Part shown: positions 48,381-59,864 of the stretch, piece by piece
How the letters are laid out: each line of letters opens with the position of its first letter
Numbering within the stretch: position 1 is the stretch's first letter
Assembly (NCBI GenBank): GCA_015039465.1
Contig: MU130695.1
Location: forward strand, 255,587-319,586
DNA from: Phlegmacium glaucopus
Lineage: Eukaryota; Basidiomycota; Agaricomycetes; Agaricales; Cortinariaceae
Reading direction: 5' to 3'
Length of the DNA stretch: 64,000 nucleotides
The notes under the pieces: model-generated
The model's input: the letters and a program-made list of their open reading frames with translations, nothing else
The model's database searches: none
Told to the model about the DNA's origin: nothing
Program-made: the position numbers and the translations under genes

Positions 48381-49766
48381 ATGTTTAGTGTGTCGAGATA
48401 CAACATCTCTGGATCCAAATCTACTTCTCAACTAACCTCAGGTTTGTCGCCTTTTCATCATTCGGACCGAGACTAAATAGACTGAACCACAGGAAACATT
48501 GACGATATTGCGTTTAACCTCTCCGCGTTACGTGCTTCCCTGGGATACAAATCGTTCCACCAAACCCCTCGAAGTCTATCACAGCATAACGCGTCCCTTC
48601 TTATCAACCAACTTCCCATCGAATTGCTATGTGACATCTTCTCCAAGTTCCTCGAAGACGACCGTGAACACCCTGATTATACACCTGCGTCCGGCCCTTT
48701 GGTATCGTTTTATACCCGAGCTGACCCCACCATATTGGGTCAGGTTTGTTCCTGGTGGAGGAGAGTTGCGCTATCGACTCCAGCGTTATGGTCGAATATC
48801 TTTCTTTCGCAACCGTCCATGTCGCAGATCTCTCGCATCCATCTCTGGCTCCGACGAGCAGGAAACAATTCCTTGAATCTTGCCGTTGAAGAACCGAGGG
48901 AGAGAGGCGAATATGACGCTAACGCATTGCACCGAATCTTTTCGGCCTTGATCCCCCGGCTGGAACTGTGGAAAACAGTAGAGTTTTTACTTCCGGCTAA
49001 CGCTCTTGGATCACTGGCGGCTATTGCTAATCGCCCGATGAAATGCCAGAAGTTGGAATCAGCGTCGCTCCAGCTAAGTGCTGAACGGCGACAAGATCGG
49101 GCATCGACTAAATTATCAATCGATGCGATTTGGAGAGTCTTCCATTCGTCACCAGTGCTACGTCGTGTGGGTTGGTGGGGGGTTTATAGTGGAGAGATAT
49201 CCAATCATGCACCTTGGGCAACAATCACTCACGTCGTACTCGAGCATGAATTCGAGGTTGGGACTTTGATCGATCTCTTATCGCTCTGCCCTCACATCCA
49301 AGATATATCCATCTTCCGGTTATCAATCTCAACCACCGACGTTCACAAATCTAACAAAGCTCTCGTACTCGACAAGCTTCATGCATTTACTTTAGACGCC
49401 GAGGTCGAAACAGGCCCATTATTCCAAAGGCTCACCCTTCCTTCTCTTCGATCACTTAGCATTCACCATCGATATGTCGATGAACACTTTCCTCGCAACT
49501 ATTCAGAATTCCAGAGCCTTCTCGCCCGCTCAAGGTGCTCTCTTGAAAGATTCATTCTCTATGATCACAACATTGCCGAGGTCACGCTCAATGGCTACTT
49601 AAGGTCACCATATCTCCGCAGTGTCAAATATCTGGAAGTCCAGGGGTCAATATCGGACCTCGTCACTTCATCCCTTACTAACCAAGGTGATGATGGTTAC
49701 CATAAAATCATGCTATTGCTGGAAGATATAAAGGTACAACGTGCCATGGATCGTTTTCCTAGATGA
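48381..49766 (+). CDS. F-box-like protein with LRR-like tail
   Basis: Exon 1 48381-48441 (MFSVSRYNISGSK), intron 48442-48492 with CTGAAC branch, exon 2 to TGA at 49764-49766. The F-box core is LLINQLPIELLCDIFSKFL, followed by CSWWRRVALSTPALWSNIFL, the usual basidiomycete F-box pattern. Such proteins pair with Skp1 in SCF ubiquitin ligases. The rest shows irregular leucine-rich repeats (VLEHEFEVGTLIDLLSLCPH, TLPSLRSLSIHH). About 440 residues. The C-terminus could extend through a GTACAA donor near 49730; I kept the first stop. Large, variable family; target unknown. Confidence 0.75.
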
Positions 49767-49882
49767 TCTCCTCTTGATAGTCCCATGTACGAAACGTTCT
49801 GAAACGGTGTTATTGCGTAAAGTAGGAGAATAAGTTATCGAGGACAACAAGGCTTTATCAGAAATATTCTGGGATGGGTTAC

Positions 49883-52334
49883 TTATCCTGGTCCAATATC
49901 ATTGTATTTTACGCGCGGACATAGATTTTTCAGCTGAGATAGGACTTGCTGTGTAAGGTGACAGTTCAAGGTGACGTCCGAAAACATTTTCCATGGGAGA
50001 GGGAGGTTGATTACATTGAACGTCGCATTCTCTCTAAGGGTGAAAGTAAGTTTGATCTGTCGTGTCCAAGTAACTCTGCCTAAGAGAGAGTGGAGAGCAA
50101 CAACAGAATCGAGGCTTAGACGAGCGACATTGGGAAGTGCCTTTTTGTATATGGTGCTAGGCTTGAATAGAACGCCGTCACCGGTATCGTTATCTTGGAT
50201 AGTCCCGATACTGATTTCTTCAAGTTCTGGGAAGGAATGCAGAAGAGTTACTGCATCGTCAAGGGTGATATGGGAACTTGTCACATCAAGAACAGTCAAG
50301 TTTGCACATGGGAAATTTCTCAAGTTCCTTGCAAAGATATTAAAATCGCCATGCCAAGAAAATTCAAGTAAACCCGAAGCATTCGCCAAATCGATACCGT
50401 CGTCCTCGCCACACTGCCCAAGACCATAGCACGAAGTAACAGGTTTGACCAAGTCCGGGACAGTAATTGCAAGCCTACTGAAGGTAGAAAGCGCCGTCCG
50501 ACTCGAATCGAGCATGGCCTTGTCTAGATGAACGAATAGAGTCTTGAGAGAGTAGAATCCCTCAGTACCCGCGCTATCAACATAGGATTCTTGCCATACA
50601 ACGACGAGAGAGTTTTCAACTTGACCAGCTCTAGCAAATAAGAAACGGGCGACGCGATCCATGCAATCGTCAGCATTGAAATATCCTCCCGGAACTGTGA
50701 TTGTGATCTCAAGCTGGTTAGAAGGCGGAGCCTGTACAGGAGGGCGAGATTCAAATGGTTGAGAAAGGCCTAAGAAGATCGGGGACAACAGCAGACTGGA
50801 CCCTGTGTTGACAGAGAAATCGTGACCAAGACCCCAAATAGAATCTGTGATACCAAGGCAATTTGATTGAGACGGAGGAAGCGAGATGGTGTCCTCTTCG
50901 GGAGAAAAAGGCCTGAAAGAAAGCTTTCGTTTAGCTTGTTTCGGAGCTGGAACGAAAGGTGTAGACTGTTGATGCGAATATTGATTCTGAGCGACTCTAG
51001 AAGACGAGACCAAAGCCAGAGAAAGAGGATTGATCCCAGAATTTAGTTGAGTGGACATTGTGTATTCGGTTGGAGGTTGAAAAACGGTATGTTGGCCGGA
51101 GGGAAACGGATAGAGGTCATCTACAGACGGAGAAGGGGTGAGATTCAGAGCATTCAGAGCAGCTAGCGCAAGCTGCGGGACAGGATTGAAAGCTCTAATA
51201 GGCTTTGGCTGATAGATGATGATCTGCTTCTGTCGTGTGGTTGCGATGTTTTGAATAGCGAACAATGGAGTTGCGGGCCAGGATGGTAGTATTGTTAACG
51301 TGAATTCGGATGATTGAGAACCCAAGTTGTTCAAAATTCGGTCAAAGTCGGTTTCTACCATACGCGCAGACCTCGATGTCGGGACAGGGTTCAAGTCCTC
51401 CATGTCGAAGATAGAGGTAGCGTCACGCCTGGGAGTAACTTGATCGGGAGCAACCCCAGTTCTAAGAGACAGATGAAGAGTGAGAAACGGAGTTGTGAGA
51501 GAGGTTTAAAGCTCTAACTCACTTTAGATGGCGGGCAATAGGTTCCTCGGGCTGCCTTTCTGTTGGAGCATCTAGAAGAAAGGACGACAGAGCTGGTGAT
51601 GCAGGCGAGTGCTGGTGACAGGTTGGTGTAGGCAGATCAGGTTCAGGTTCGGCAAGCTGAGGTCTAAACGCTTCCACTTCGGGCTGCATTTCTGTTGGAG
51701 CATCTAGAAGAGAGCACGAGAGAGTTGGTGATGCAGGCGAGTGCTGGTGACAGGCTGGTATAGGCAAATCAGGTTTAGGTTCGGCAAGCTGAGGTCCAAG
51801 CGCTTCCACTGGCTTTGAATGGTGAACAACATCCCGTTCGGCCCGCCTTTCTGTTGGTGTATCTAGAAGAGAGGACGAGAGAACTGGTGATGCAGGCGAG
51901 TACTGGTGACAGGCTGGTGTGGGGGGATCGGGTTGAGGTTCGGCAAGTTGAGGTGTAAACGTTTCCACTGGTTTTGAGTGGTGAACGACATCCTGTTCGG
52001 GCTGTTTATCGCTAGCGGAGAAGGATGAAGCTCGAGATCCAGATGAATAGGAGGGATAAGTTTGTGTTGATGGTTTATTTTTGGACGGCTGAAATTTTCT
52101 CCATATCTTGTTCAGTCCAGTCTGAAGTATGTGCGTAGAGGTCGATAATGGAGCACTGAACGTCGTGTTTGAGAACGCATCGCGTCTAACATTACGAGTT
52201 GTAAGTCTATGACCGGATAGCCCCCATAGGGTTTTATGGCAATGCAGCTTATCGATCCGAAGAGGGACATTCGATGATTGAGAAAAGCGGGGACCATTCA
52301 AAACTGAGAAAGCTGCTGGCCATTTGAACTGCAT
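49883..52334 (-). CDS. Unknown protein with 48-residue Pro-rich repeats and LRR-like C-terminus
   Basis: Two ORFs join through an intron 51522-51462 (GTGAGT...CTTAG) in frame, giving exons 52334-51523 and 51461-49883 and 796 residues. The ATG at 52334 (MQFKWPAAFSVLNGP) is preferred; the frame stays open upstream, so an earlier exon is possible. Residues about 170-270 hold three tandem repeats of about 48 residues (PQLAEPEPDLPTPTCHQHSP with variants). The C-terminal 250 residues look like irregular LRRs as found after F-boxes (ANLTVLDVTSSHITLDDAV), but no F-box is visible. Convergent with the F-box gene upstream. No function assigned. Confidence 0.65.
51540..52000. repeat. In-frame tandem repeat of about 140 nt, three copies
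   Basis: Encodes the Pro-rich repeats of the gene at 49883-52334. Units keep CACCAGCACTCGCCTGCATC-type blocks and vary around the SKPVE segment, which one copy has lost. Confidence 0.75.
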
Positions 52335-54610
52335 ATTAGGATTTAGCGATGGCAAGTGATGATGCTTGTAAGAAAGAAAACGACCTATATACCTCAAGGA
52401 TTCTGGTAACCACAATGGTCCATCGTCTTCAATGAACAAAAAGTAAAAGTATCGGACTCGGAATGCCCACACAAAAAGTTGGCTTGTCCCAATTGTTTGC
52501 AAGTCAGTCGTGACGATCAGACACAATTTAACGATTTTCTTGTCGTCTCATGGTTGCCTCCGATTGAGCAGGTTAAGTCAACGATGACTATGGCAACGGA
52601 TAAAAAGGTTTCGAGTTTCGAGTCCAAGAGTGCAGTGACGGTGCAACAATAAAGTTGTTTGGTCTGATATCGACTCCGACGTCGGACTAGTAAAACTTGA
52701 GTAAAACAATAGAGATCAAGTTTCAACTCAAGACCAATACAAATGTTTAATCTTTCAGCTGAACTCACTTGAAATATTCTCTCTTATCTGCCGACTGCCG
52801 TTCGTTTCTCTGAGTCGATTAAAAGCGGTATGCAAATCTTGAGATGAATTCTGCAATTGACACGACAGCACTAACTACCGCAACGCAACATGTCTTCACG
52901 GGTATGTCCCATGCCCATTGCCAAACAACCATGTTGATTGAGCTTGGCTCCTTATATTCACAGAGAACTCTGGAAGGCGTGAAGACTTGGAAAGACTTGA
53001 GTATGTATCCAATCTAAATGAGCGATCTATACACGATCATGCTGATACAATCTCAGGTGAAGCGCTTGGAGATACAGCGCAATTGGAAAGGACAGGGACG
53101 ATCTATTGTCGTTGAGCACAAGTTTGGCAACGTCTCTCGAGTCGACCCACATGGTGTATCGGATCAAAGTCGATGAACTAGCGGGGTATATCCATGATGT
53201 CGTTGTAAAGGCGATCATTTAACTACCAAACCCATACAATTATTCTTGGCATAGGTATATCATTCGATTTATTTTAACTTCTGTGATTTGTGCTAATAGA
53301 TCTTTCACCAGACACTGGCCCAGAGCCCTCCACACCCACCGCTGCCCCAGGTGGTAATATGTGCCTCCATAAATGTGCGGAGCGGGTGTTATACATTTGC
53401 TCCTAGAGAAACAGTGCGGGCGTGGGAACCAAGATGATCTTCCGACGCTACCTTTCATCAATGTTATTTTGGCGTTTTCGGTCTTGGTTGTGAGAAAAGA
53501 AAGGTCTGCTGCGGAAAGTATCATCAGAGGTAAGTCACATCCTTCCAACATTCACAAATCCGTCTTCTTACCCTATCTGCCCAGAAAATGCTGTCTCACT
53601 ATCCTTGGCATTGTGAATAATAGCGCGTCAACTGGCATGCTGTGCCTTTTCGTCCGGCTCACATGTGTAGACGCTGGCCCCTCACCCTCATCCTGTATTT
53701 TTTGTGGCTTATTGTTTGCAGATCCGTTCCTCATAACAGTTTACAGTTGGTAGTAATCGACGGATCTTCAGTATGTCATACAAAGAAGCATAAGATGAAA
53801 CAGAAAACGGGTTCAGTCCACCTTTGAAAACGACAGCGACTGGTATTGATGCACTTTCGCGTACATTTTGCACTAGCGGGGTTTTGACTTATAGGTGTTT
53901 TTTCCCTTTTAAAATCAAATGCTTTTTGACCATAATATAAGATCTCGAGCCGCTTCTCGAGCCGCTACAGTTCTTGCCAACAAGTAAAGGGCGTGAACCC
54001 GATGCTCCTATTCGCCTTACGTATGTACAGACTCTTTTAACTATGAGATACGCGGTGGACTCCCGTGACTATCATTGGCAACATGAGTATACGAGGTTTT
54101 ACGAGGGACTGACAAAGGTGAGCAATAATTTTTTATTTTTCCCCCGCTCGGTCTCAAATTAATCTGCAACGCTGTAGATCTCAAACATTTAATACAGCTG
54201 CAACAAGGCGAAGAACCGCTTTTAAAGGCAGGCGAAGAAATTGAAGACACAGAAACGTGCAGGGCGCTGCGGACTCGGATGAAGAAATTTTGGATGTTAC
54301 ACAAAAATCAAATAAATTCTTCGATTGAAAGGTTATAAAAGCTGAGGCCAACCCTTGAAAAACAAGAAGCATTTGATAAAAAACGAACAAGGCATCGTCG
54401 TACCTATTAGGTTATCATCCGAATCTTGTCCACTTCTCTGGTCGCGGCGTTAGACTCTTACCATGAGGATTAGAATTCTACTCATGGGTCATGTAGTCAG
54501 CAGGAAGGGTTCGTCCTTGCCTAATCTTAGTAATTATTATTTATGGCCCATATTGGTGACAGTCACAATGTACCGTCAACCTTATCACATCTACGAGAGC
54601 GCCTTTCGCA
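52335..54610. repeat. Intergenic region with inverted fourth copy of the dispersed repeat (53215-53600) and gene remnants
   Basis: 53215-53600 is the reverse complement of the family seen at 6900-7310 and 47040-47300 (TATCATTCGATTTATT, GCTGCCCCAGG, CGACGCTACCTTTCATCAAT). Before it, 52890-53100 looks like small exons (MSSR, RTLEGVKTWKDL, SEALGDTAQLERTGTIYCR) with consensus introns. After it, 53974-54336 has exon-like stretches (YHWQHEYTRFYEGL; LLKAGEEIEDTETCRALRTR). I do not recognise either and cannot make an intact gene. They may be one gene broken by the repeat. Confidence 0.4.
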
Positions 54611-57600
54611 ATGTCTACTTCATCGAAACCCCAACTCACTGCTGACCAGGTTCGGAAACTCCAAGCAAGGTTTACTCGATTCCGTATCCTCGTGATCGGG
54701 CGAGCCAACGCAGGCAAGACAACAATCCTGCGAAGACTCTGCAACGCTACGGGAGAACCTATGATCTTTAGTCCAGACGGTCAAAAGGTGAAGCATATGG
54801 CGAAAGTTCATGCCAGATACTGACATCCATGCCCATGATCTCAGATCGAGTCTTCGGCCCTTAATCCATCGATGGGGGTAAGCAGTTCCTGTAGTATTGG
54901 GTTATGGTTCAATTAATATCCTCATACCGCAGCGTGGAGAGCATGACATCAGGAATCAAATGATATTTGAGGGCAGCCCTGGTTTTATCTTTCATGATTC
55001 CCGTGGTTTTGAAGCTGGCGGTATTCAGGAGTTGAAGATAGTACAGGAGTTCATTAAGGAGCGTTCAAAGGCAAAAAAAGTGAAGGAGCAGCTTCACGCA
55101 ATCTGGTGTGTTAGTAATTGCCTTTAGAGAACAGATTTCTAAGAGAAAAAAAAAATGTTTTGGGTAGGTACTGTATTCCAACGAGTGATGACCGACCAAT
55201 CACAGCAGCGGAAAAGAAGTTTTTCAATGAATGTGGGACAGGGCTTGGTATGTGTGTCGTTTCATTGATATGTTACTGTGAAGGATAAGTCTATGAAGTA
55301 CCAGTGATTGTTTTGTGGACCAAAACTGACTCGCTTGATGTTGCTAAAATTAAGCAACTCATGAAGGAAGGTAACAGCAGATCTGAGGCAATGCAACAGG
55401 CTCCGCAAAAAGCTTGGGCTGATTATGAATATAATATATATCCACTCTTTGATAGGTTTAAATATCCACCAAAGGGATATGTTGTACTTCGAAGTAAGTG
55501 TTATACTTGTTAATGACTATTTGGCTAATTGTGTGGTACAGAGATGCATGAGCCTGGAGCTGATTGTAAAGACTTGATTGAAAAAACAACAGCTGCATTG
55601 TCTAGTGAAGAATTGCAACAGCTCTTTCTTTCAACACAGCAGAACAATGTTGAGGTGTGTGTTAAATATGGGGTCAAAAGGTTGGGAATCATAATATTTT
55701 TTAAATTTCTACATTCACATAATTCCTAGACTTTTGAATGAGAAGGAATCAACTCTGCAAAGATATTTTAAGAAGGTTGAAGGAGATTGGGCATATTTCA
55801 TGACAATTGCTCTGAGATATTTCCCACAAATTGTGGTATGTATTTGAAAGACTAAAGAAGCCATTGACAGCTGATAGGTTTTGTAGAGTGTTGTCTTGGA
55901 CATTTAGTGCTGAACACTTTGGATTAACATATATAATGCCAGTATGTGTGTAGGAAAAGATTCATTATGTTCTTATGTTGCTTGTTACCTGAAATTTTTT
56001 GACAGATTGTAAGTGCAAGACCATCTTGATCTTCTTGATCTGCCTTGATTCTGGCTTATTCAGATTCTTATTCTTTTGACAGGATGTAAGTGCAAGACTA
56101 TCTTCACCTGGCTTGACTCTAGCTTATTATTTCAACAGGATGTAAGTGCGAGAACATCTTGATCTGCCTTGACTCTAGCTTACTCCTTTAACAGGAGGTA
56201 AATGCAGGACCATCTTGATATGCCTTGACTCTACCTTACTTGTTTGAAAGAATGTAAGTGCAAGACCATCTTGATCTGCCTCGACTCTAGCTTACTCTTT
56301 TGACAGGAGGCAAGTGCAAGACTATCTTGATCTGTCTTGACTCTAGCTTATTCTTTCAACAGCATGTAAGTCCAAGACCATCTGGATCTCCCTTGGCTCT
56401 AGCTTATTCTTTGACAGTTGGTAAGTACAAGACCATCTTGATCTGCCTTGACTCTGAGTTACTCTTTTGACAGTGGGTAAGTGCAAGGCCATCTTAATCC
56501 ACCTTGACTCTAGCTTAGCCTTTTTGACAGTATGTAAGTGCAAGACCATCTTGATCCACCTTGACTCTAGCTTATCATTTTGACAGAATGTAAGTACAAG
56601 ATCATCTTGATCTGCCTTGACTGTAGATTACTCTTTTGGCAGGATGTAAGTGCAAGACCCTATTTATTTTCCCTGACTCCAGCTGATTCTTTTGACAGGT
56701 GGTAAGTGCAAGACCATCTTGATCTGCCTTGACTTCAGCTTATTCTTTTGATAGGTTGTAAGTCCAAGACCATCTTGATTTGCCTTAACTCTAGTTTACT
56801 CTTTTGATAGTTGGTAAGCATGAGACCATTTTGATCTGCCTTGACTCTTGCTTACTCTTTTGACAGCATGTAAGTGAAAGATCATCTTGATATGCCTTGA
56901 CTCTAGCTGACTCTTTTGACAGGATGTAAGTACAAGACCATCTTGAGCTGTGTTGACTCCAGCTTACTCTTTTGACAGTCTGTAAGTGCAAGACTATCTT
57001 GATCTGCCTTGACTCTAGCTTACTCTTTTGATAGCCTGTAAGTGCAAGATTATCTTGATCTGCCTTGAGTTTAGCTTATTCTTTTGACAGGATGTAAGTA
57101 CAATACCATGTTGATCTGCCTTGACTCTAGCTTACTCTTGAGTCTTTTGACAGGATGTAAGTGCAAGACCATCATGATCTGCCTTGATTCTAGCTTATTC
57201 TTCAACAGTTAGTAAGTGCTAGACCACATTGATTTGCCCTGATTCTAGATTATTTTCTGACAGTTGGTAAGTGCAGGACCATCTTGATCTGCCTTGACTG
57301 TAGCTTACTCTTTTGACAGCATGTAAGTGCAAGACCATCCTGATCTGTCTTGATTCTAGCTTAATCTTTTGACAGTTGGTAAGTGGAACGCCATCTTGAT
57401 CTGCCTTGACTTTAGCTTATTCTTTAACAGTTGGTAAGTGCAAGACCATTTTGGATCTGCCTTCACTCTAGTTTATTCTTTTTGATAGTATGTAACTGCA
57501 AGACCATCTTGATCTCCCTTGGTGCTAGCTTACTCCTTTAATAGTTGGTAAGTGCAAGACCTCCTGATCTGCCTTGATTCTAGCTTATTCTTTGACAGTT

Positions 57601-59309
57601 GGTAAGTGCAAGACCATCTTGATCTGCCTTGACTCCTACTTACTATCTTTCAACAGCCTGTAAGTCCAAGACCATCTTGATCTGTCTTGACTCTAGCTTA
57701 CCCCTTTTGACAGGATGTAAGTGTAACACCATCTTGATCTGCCTTGACCTCTAGCTCACTCTTTTAACAGTTGGTAAGTGCAAGACCATCTTGATCTTCC
57801 TTGACTCTGGCTTACTCTTTTGACAGGTGGTAAGTGCAAGACCATCTGGATCTGCCTTAACTCTACCTTACTCTTTTGACAGGATGTAAGTGCAAGACCA
57901 TCTTGATCTGCCTTGACTCTAGCTTACTCTTTCAACAGCATGTAAGTGCAAGACCATCTGGATCTCCCTTAACTCTAGCTTACTCTTTTAACAGGATGTA
58001 AGTGCAAGAACATCTTGATCTACCTTGACTCTGGCTTATTCTTTTGACAGGAGGTGAGCACAAGAACATCTTGATCTGTTTTGACTGTAACTTATTCTTT
58101 TGACAGTTGGTAAGTGCAAGACCATCTTGATCTGCCTTGACTCTAGCTTACTCTTTTGACAGGATGTAAGTGCAGGACCATATTGATTTTCCATGACTCT
58201 AGCTGATTATTTTGACAGGTGGTAAGTGCAAGACTATCCTGATCTACCTTGACTCTAACTTACTTTTTTGACAGGATGTAAGTGCAAGACCATTTTGATC
58301 TACCTTGACTCTAGCTTACTCTTTCCAATAGTATGTAAGTGCAAGACCATCTCGATCTGCCTTGACTCTAGCTTACTCTTTTCACAGGATGTAAGTGTGA
58401 GACCACCTTGATCTGCCTTGACTCTAGCTTACTCTCTTGCCAGGTGGTAAGTGCACTAATCATATCTTCACCTCTGCTTACCTGATTGGCATATCTTTTG
58501 GACAGTATGTATGTTGACATGTAATGGTATTTACTAAATGCTCCATGACTTACATTTCTCTGTAGGAGGTATGTGCAATAATTTCAGATATGTCTTTTTC
58601 TCTGCTTACACACCTTTGCTTACAGATGGTAAGTATCATTACTCTTAACCTTCTCTTCTAATCTCTGTAATAAATATCATTTGGTGTGCTTTTTTTTTTT
58701 GCCTTATTCCCATTTCTGCACTTACTTTTTTGTCCAGGTTTTACACATCTCAATGTGCAGGATTCCATCTCCAAAATTCTGTCACCCATTGTGAGTGTTT
58801 GGCATTTATCAATATACTGGCAGAAAAATGGTTAATTTCATCTTGTAATTTTTTCCAAGGTTTCTAACCTATCTGCCAAATTCAACTTCAAAGAAGCTAC
58901 ATACTGCATAATTGGCATGTATCCAAGTCAACTTTTTTTTCCCATACTCTCCATAATATTAACCTTTACTATTAGTTGCAGCTATTATTGGCCACTTGTC
59001 TTTCTTTCTTCATCAAGAATTACCAAGGACTAGAAACTGTTTAGAAAGAGCTGCTCAAATTTATCAGCAATCCACCCGTGATGCCTCTGTCAAGCAAGAG
59101 ATTGAAAAGATTTTTGAACTTGAAAATCTTTTCACAGGCTCTCATGTCAAACATACATTCTCAAATCCTTTCAAAGGCTCCTTGCATACTGTTGATGTCA
59201 ATCATGAGTTACTGATTGAGGAGGCTGTACAGACTGCATTCAATAATCTATTGTGTATGGATTCAATTCTCCTTTGTTGTACTAATTTGGAACCATTGCA
59301 GGGAAATAA
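54611..59309 (+). CDS. G-domain (P-loop GTPase-like) protein with giant intron array
   Basis: Member of a large basidiomycete family of G-domain proteins, function unknown. ATG 54611; early exons 54611-54787, 54845-54877, 54933 onward. Motifs: Walker A GRANAGKTT (near residue 33), FHDSRGFEAGG (switch-II-like DxxG), CIPTSDDRPITAAEKKFF, WTKTDSLD (G4 TKxD), KYPPKGYVVLR, EELQQLFLSTQQNNVE. A helical tail follows: GDWAYFMTIALRYFP, then LSWTFSAEHFGLTYIMP, then across the array THLNVQDSISKILSPI, LSAKFNFKEATYCII, IIGHLSFFLHQELPR, AVQTAFNNLLWK, stop 59307-59309. A one-base frame change lies at about 55835 (QIV to YVFERLKKPL). One late intron seems to use a GC donor near 58915. Coding sequence after 55.1 kb is CpG-poor. 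Confidence 0.75.
55942..58737 (+). repeat. Tandem array of 48 intron-like units separated by 3-nt spacers
   Basis: Each unit runs GTAAGTGCAAGACCATCTTG ... GACTCTAGCTTACTCTTTTGACAG: a consensus 5' splice site, a CTTAC-type branch site, a pyrimidine tract and CAG. The next unit starts after exactly three bases. Spacers run from ATT at 56006-56008 to ATG at 58626-58628. I count 47: GAT 12, TTG 9, CAT, TAT, GTG and GAG 4 each, AAT and CCT 2 each, and ATT, TGG, GTT, TCT, TTA, ATG once. None is a stop codon. 40 of the 47 following donors are exactly GTAAGT; exceptions include GCAAGT and GTGAGC. All acceptors end AG. The outermost units are diverged (GTATGT donors), as at the edges of an expanded array. 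Confidence 0.9.
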
Positions 59310-59864
59310 GCCAAGTCTCTACCTACTGCACTGCATACCCAAACCACCACATCTCCCCATGCACAGGACAAACAAAAAAAAAAAGGAAATATATATATCT
59401 TGTGGGCAATGATAGTGTTGCAGTAGAAATGTCTATATGGAAGATACCTTCATGATTGTCTTTTCAATTCCAACTATTTGATTTATTTGTGTTAAACTGT
59501 TTGCTTACATTGAACCTGGCTGATGCTCAGTCTTTGTGCGATCACTTGTTTGTCTAAGCGAGCGAGTCCAGATCAACTACATTGATGCTGGAGGAAAATA
59601 TAATGATTGATTATGAATTGACTACTGTCGACGAGATAAGGCAAATGCAAGCGAGTTGGGTGAAAGCGCGAAGCGCTTCCCGACCCGAGCAGCAATCTGA
59701 ACTAAACTGGGAAGAGACGAGCTGCGAAACCCGTATACTAGGCGCCTGACGACGCGATGAGTGAGTCTCGTTACCCAAAAGTGTTAGGAGTGGGCTGCCA
59801 TGCTTACTTGTTGGTAGAAAAACAGCTGGGCTGGGTGCCTGCTTGCCGTTCTTGGCAAAAAACC
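59310..59864. other. Spacer between G-domain gene and second YR element
   Basis: About 550 bases. AT-rich to about 59600, then the 3' flank of the YR gene with normal CpG. The frame 59611-60279 on the minus strand is a shadow of the recombinase. Confidence 0.45.

Noticed and set aside
56343..56991. Minus-strand open frames in the intron array
   Set aside because: They are made of the repeat read backwards, with no start context or family; products of repetition.
55942..58737. CRISPR array (regular repeats with short spacers)
   Set aside because: The organism is a fungus. Spacers are only 3 nt, the repeats are diverged, and each unit has splice signals; nothing fits CRISPR.
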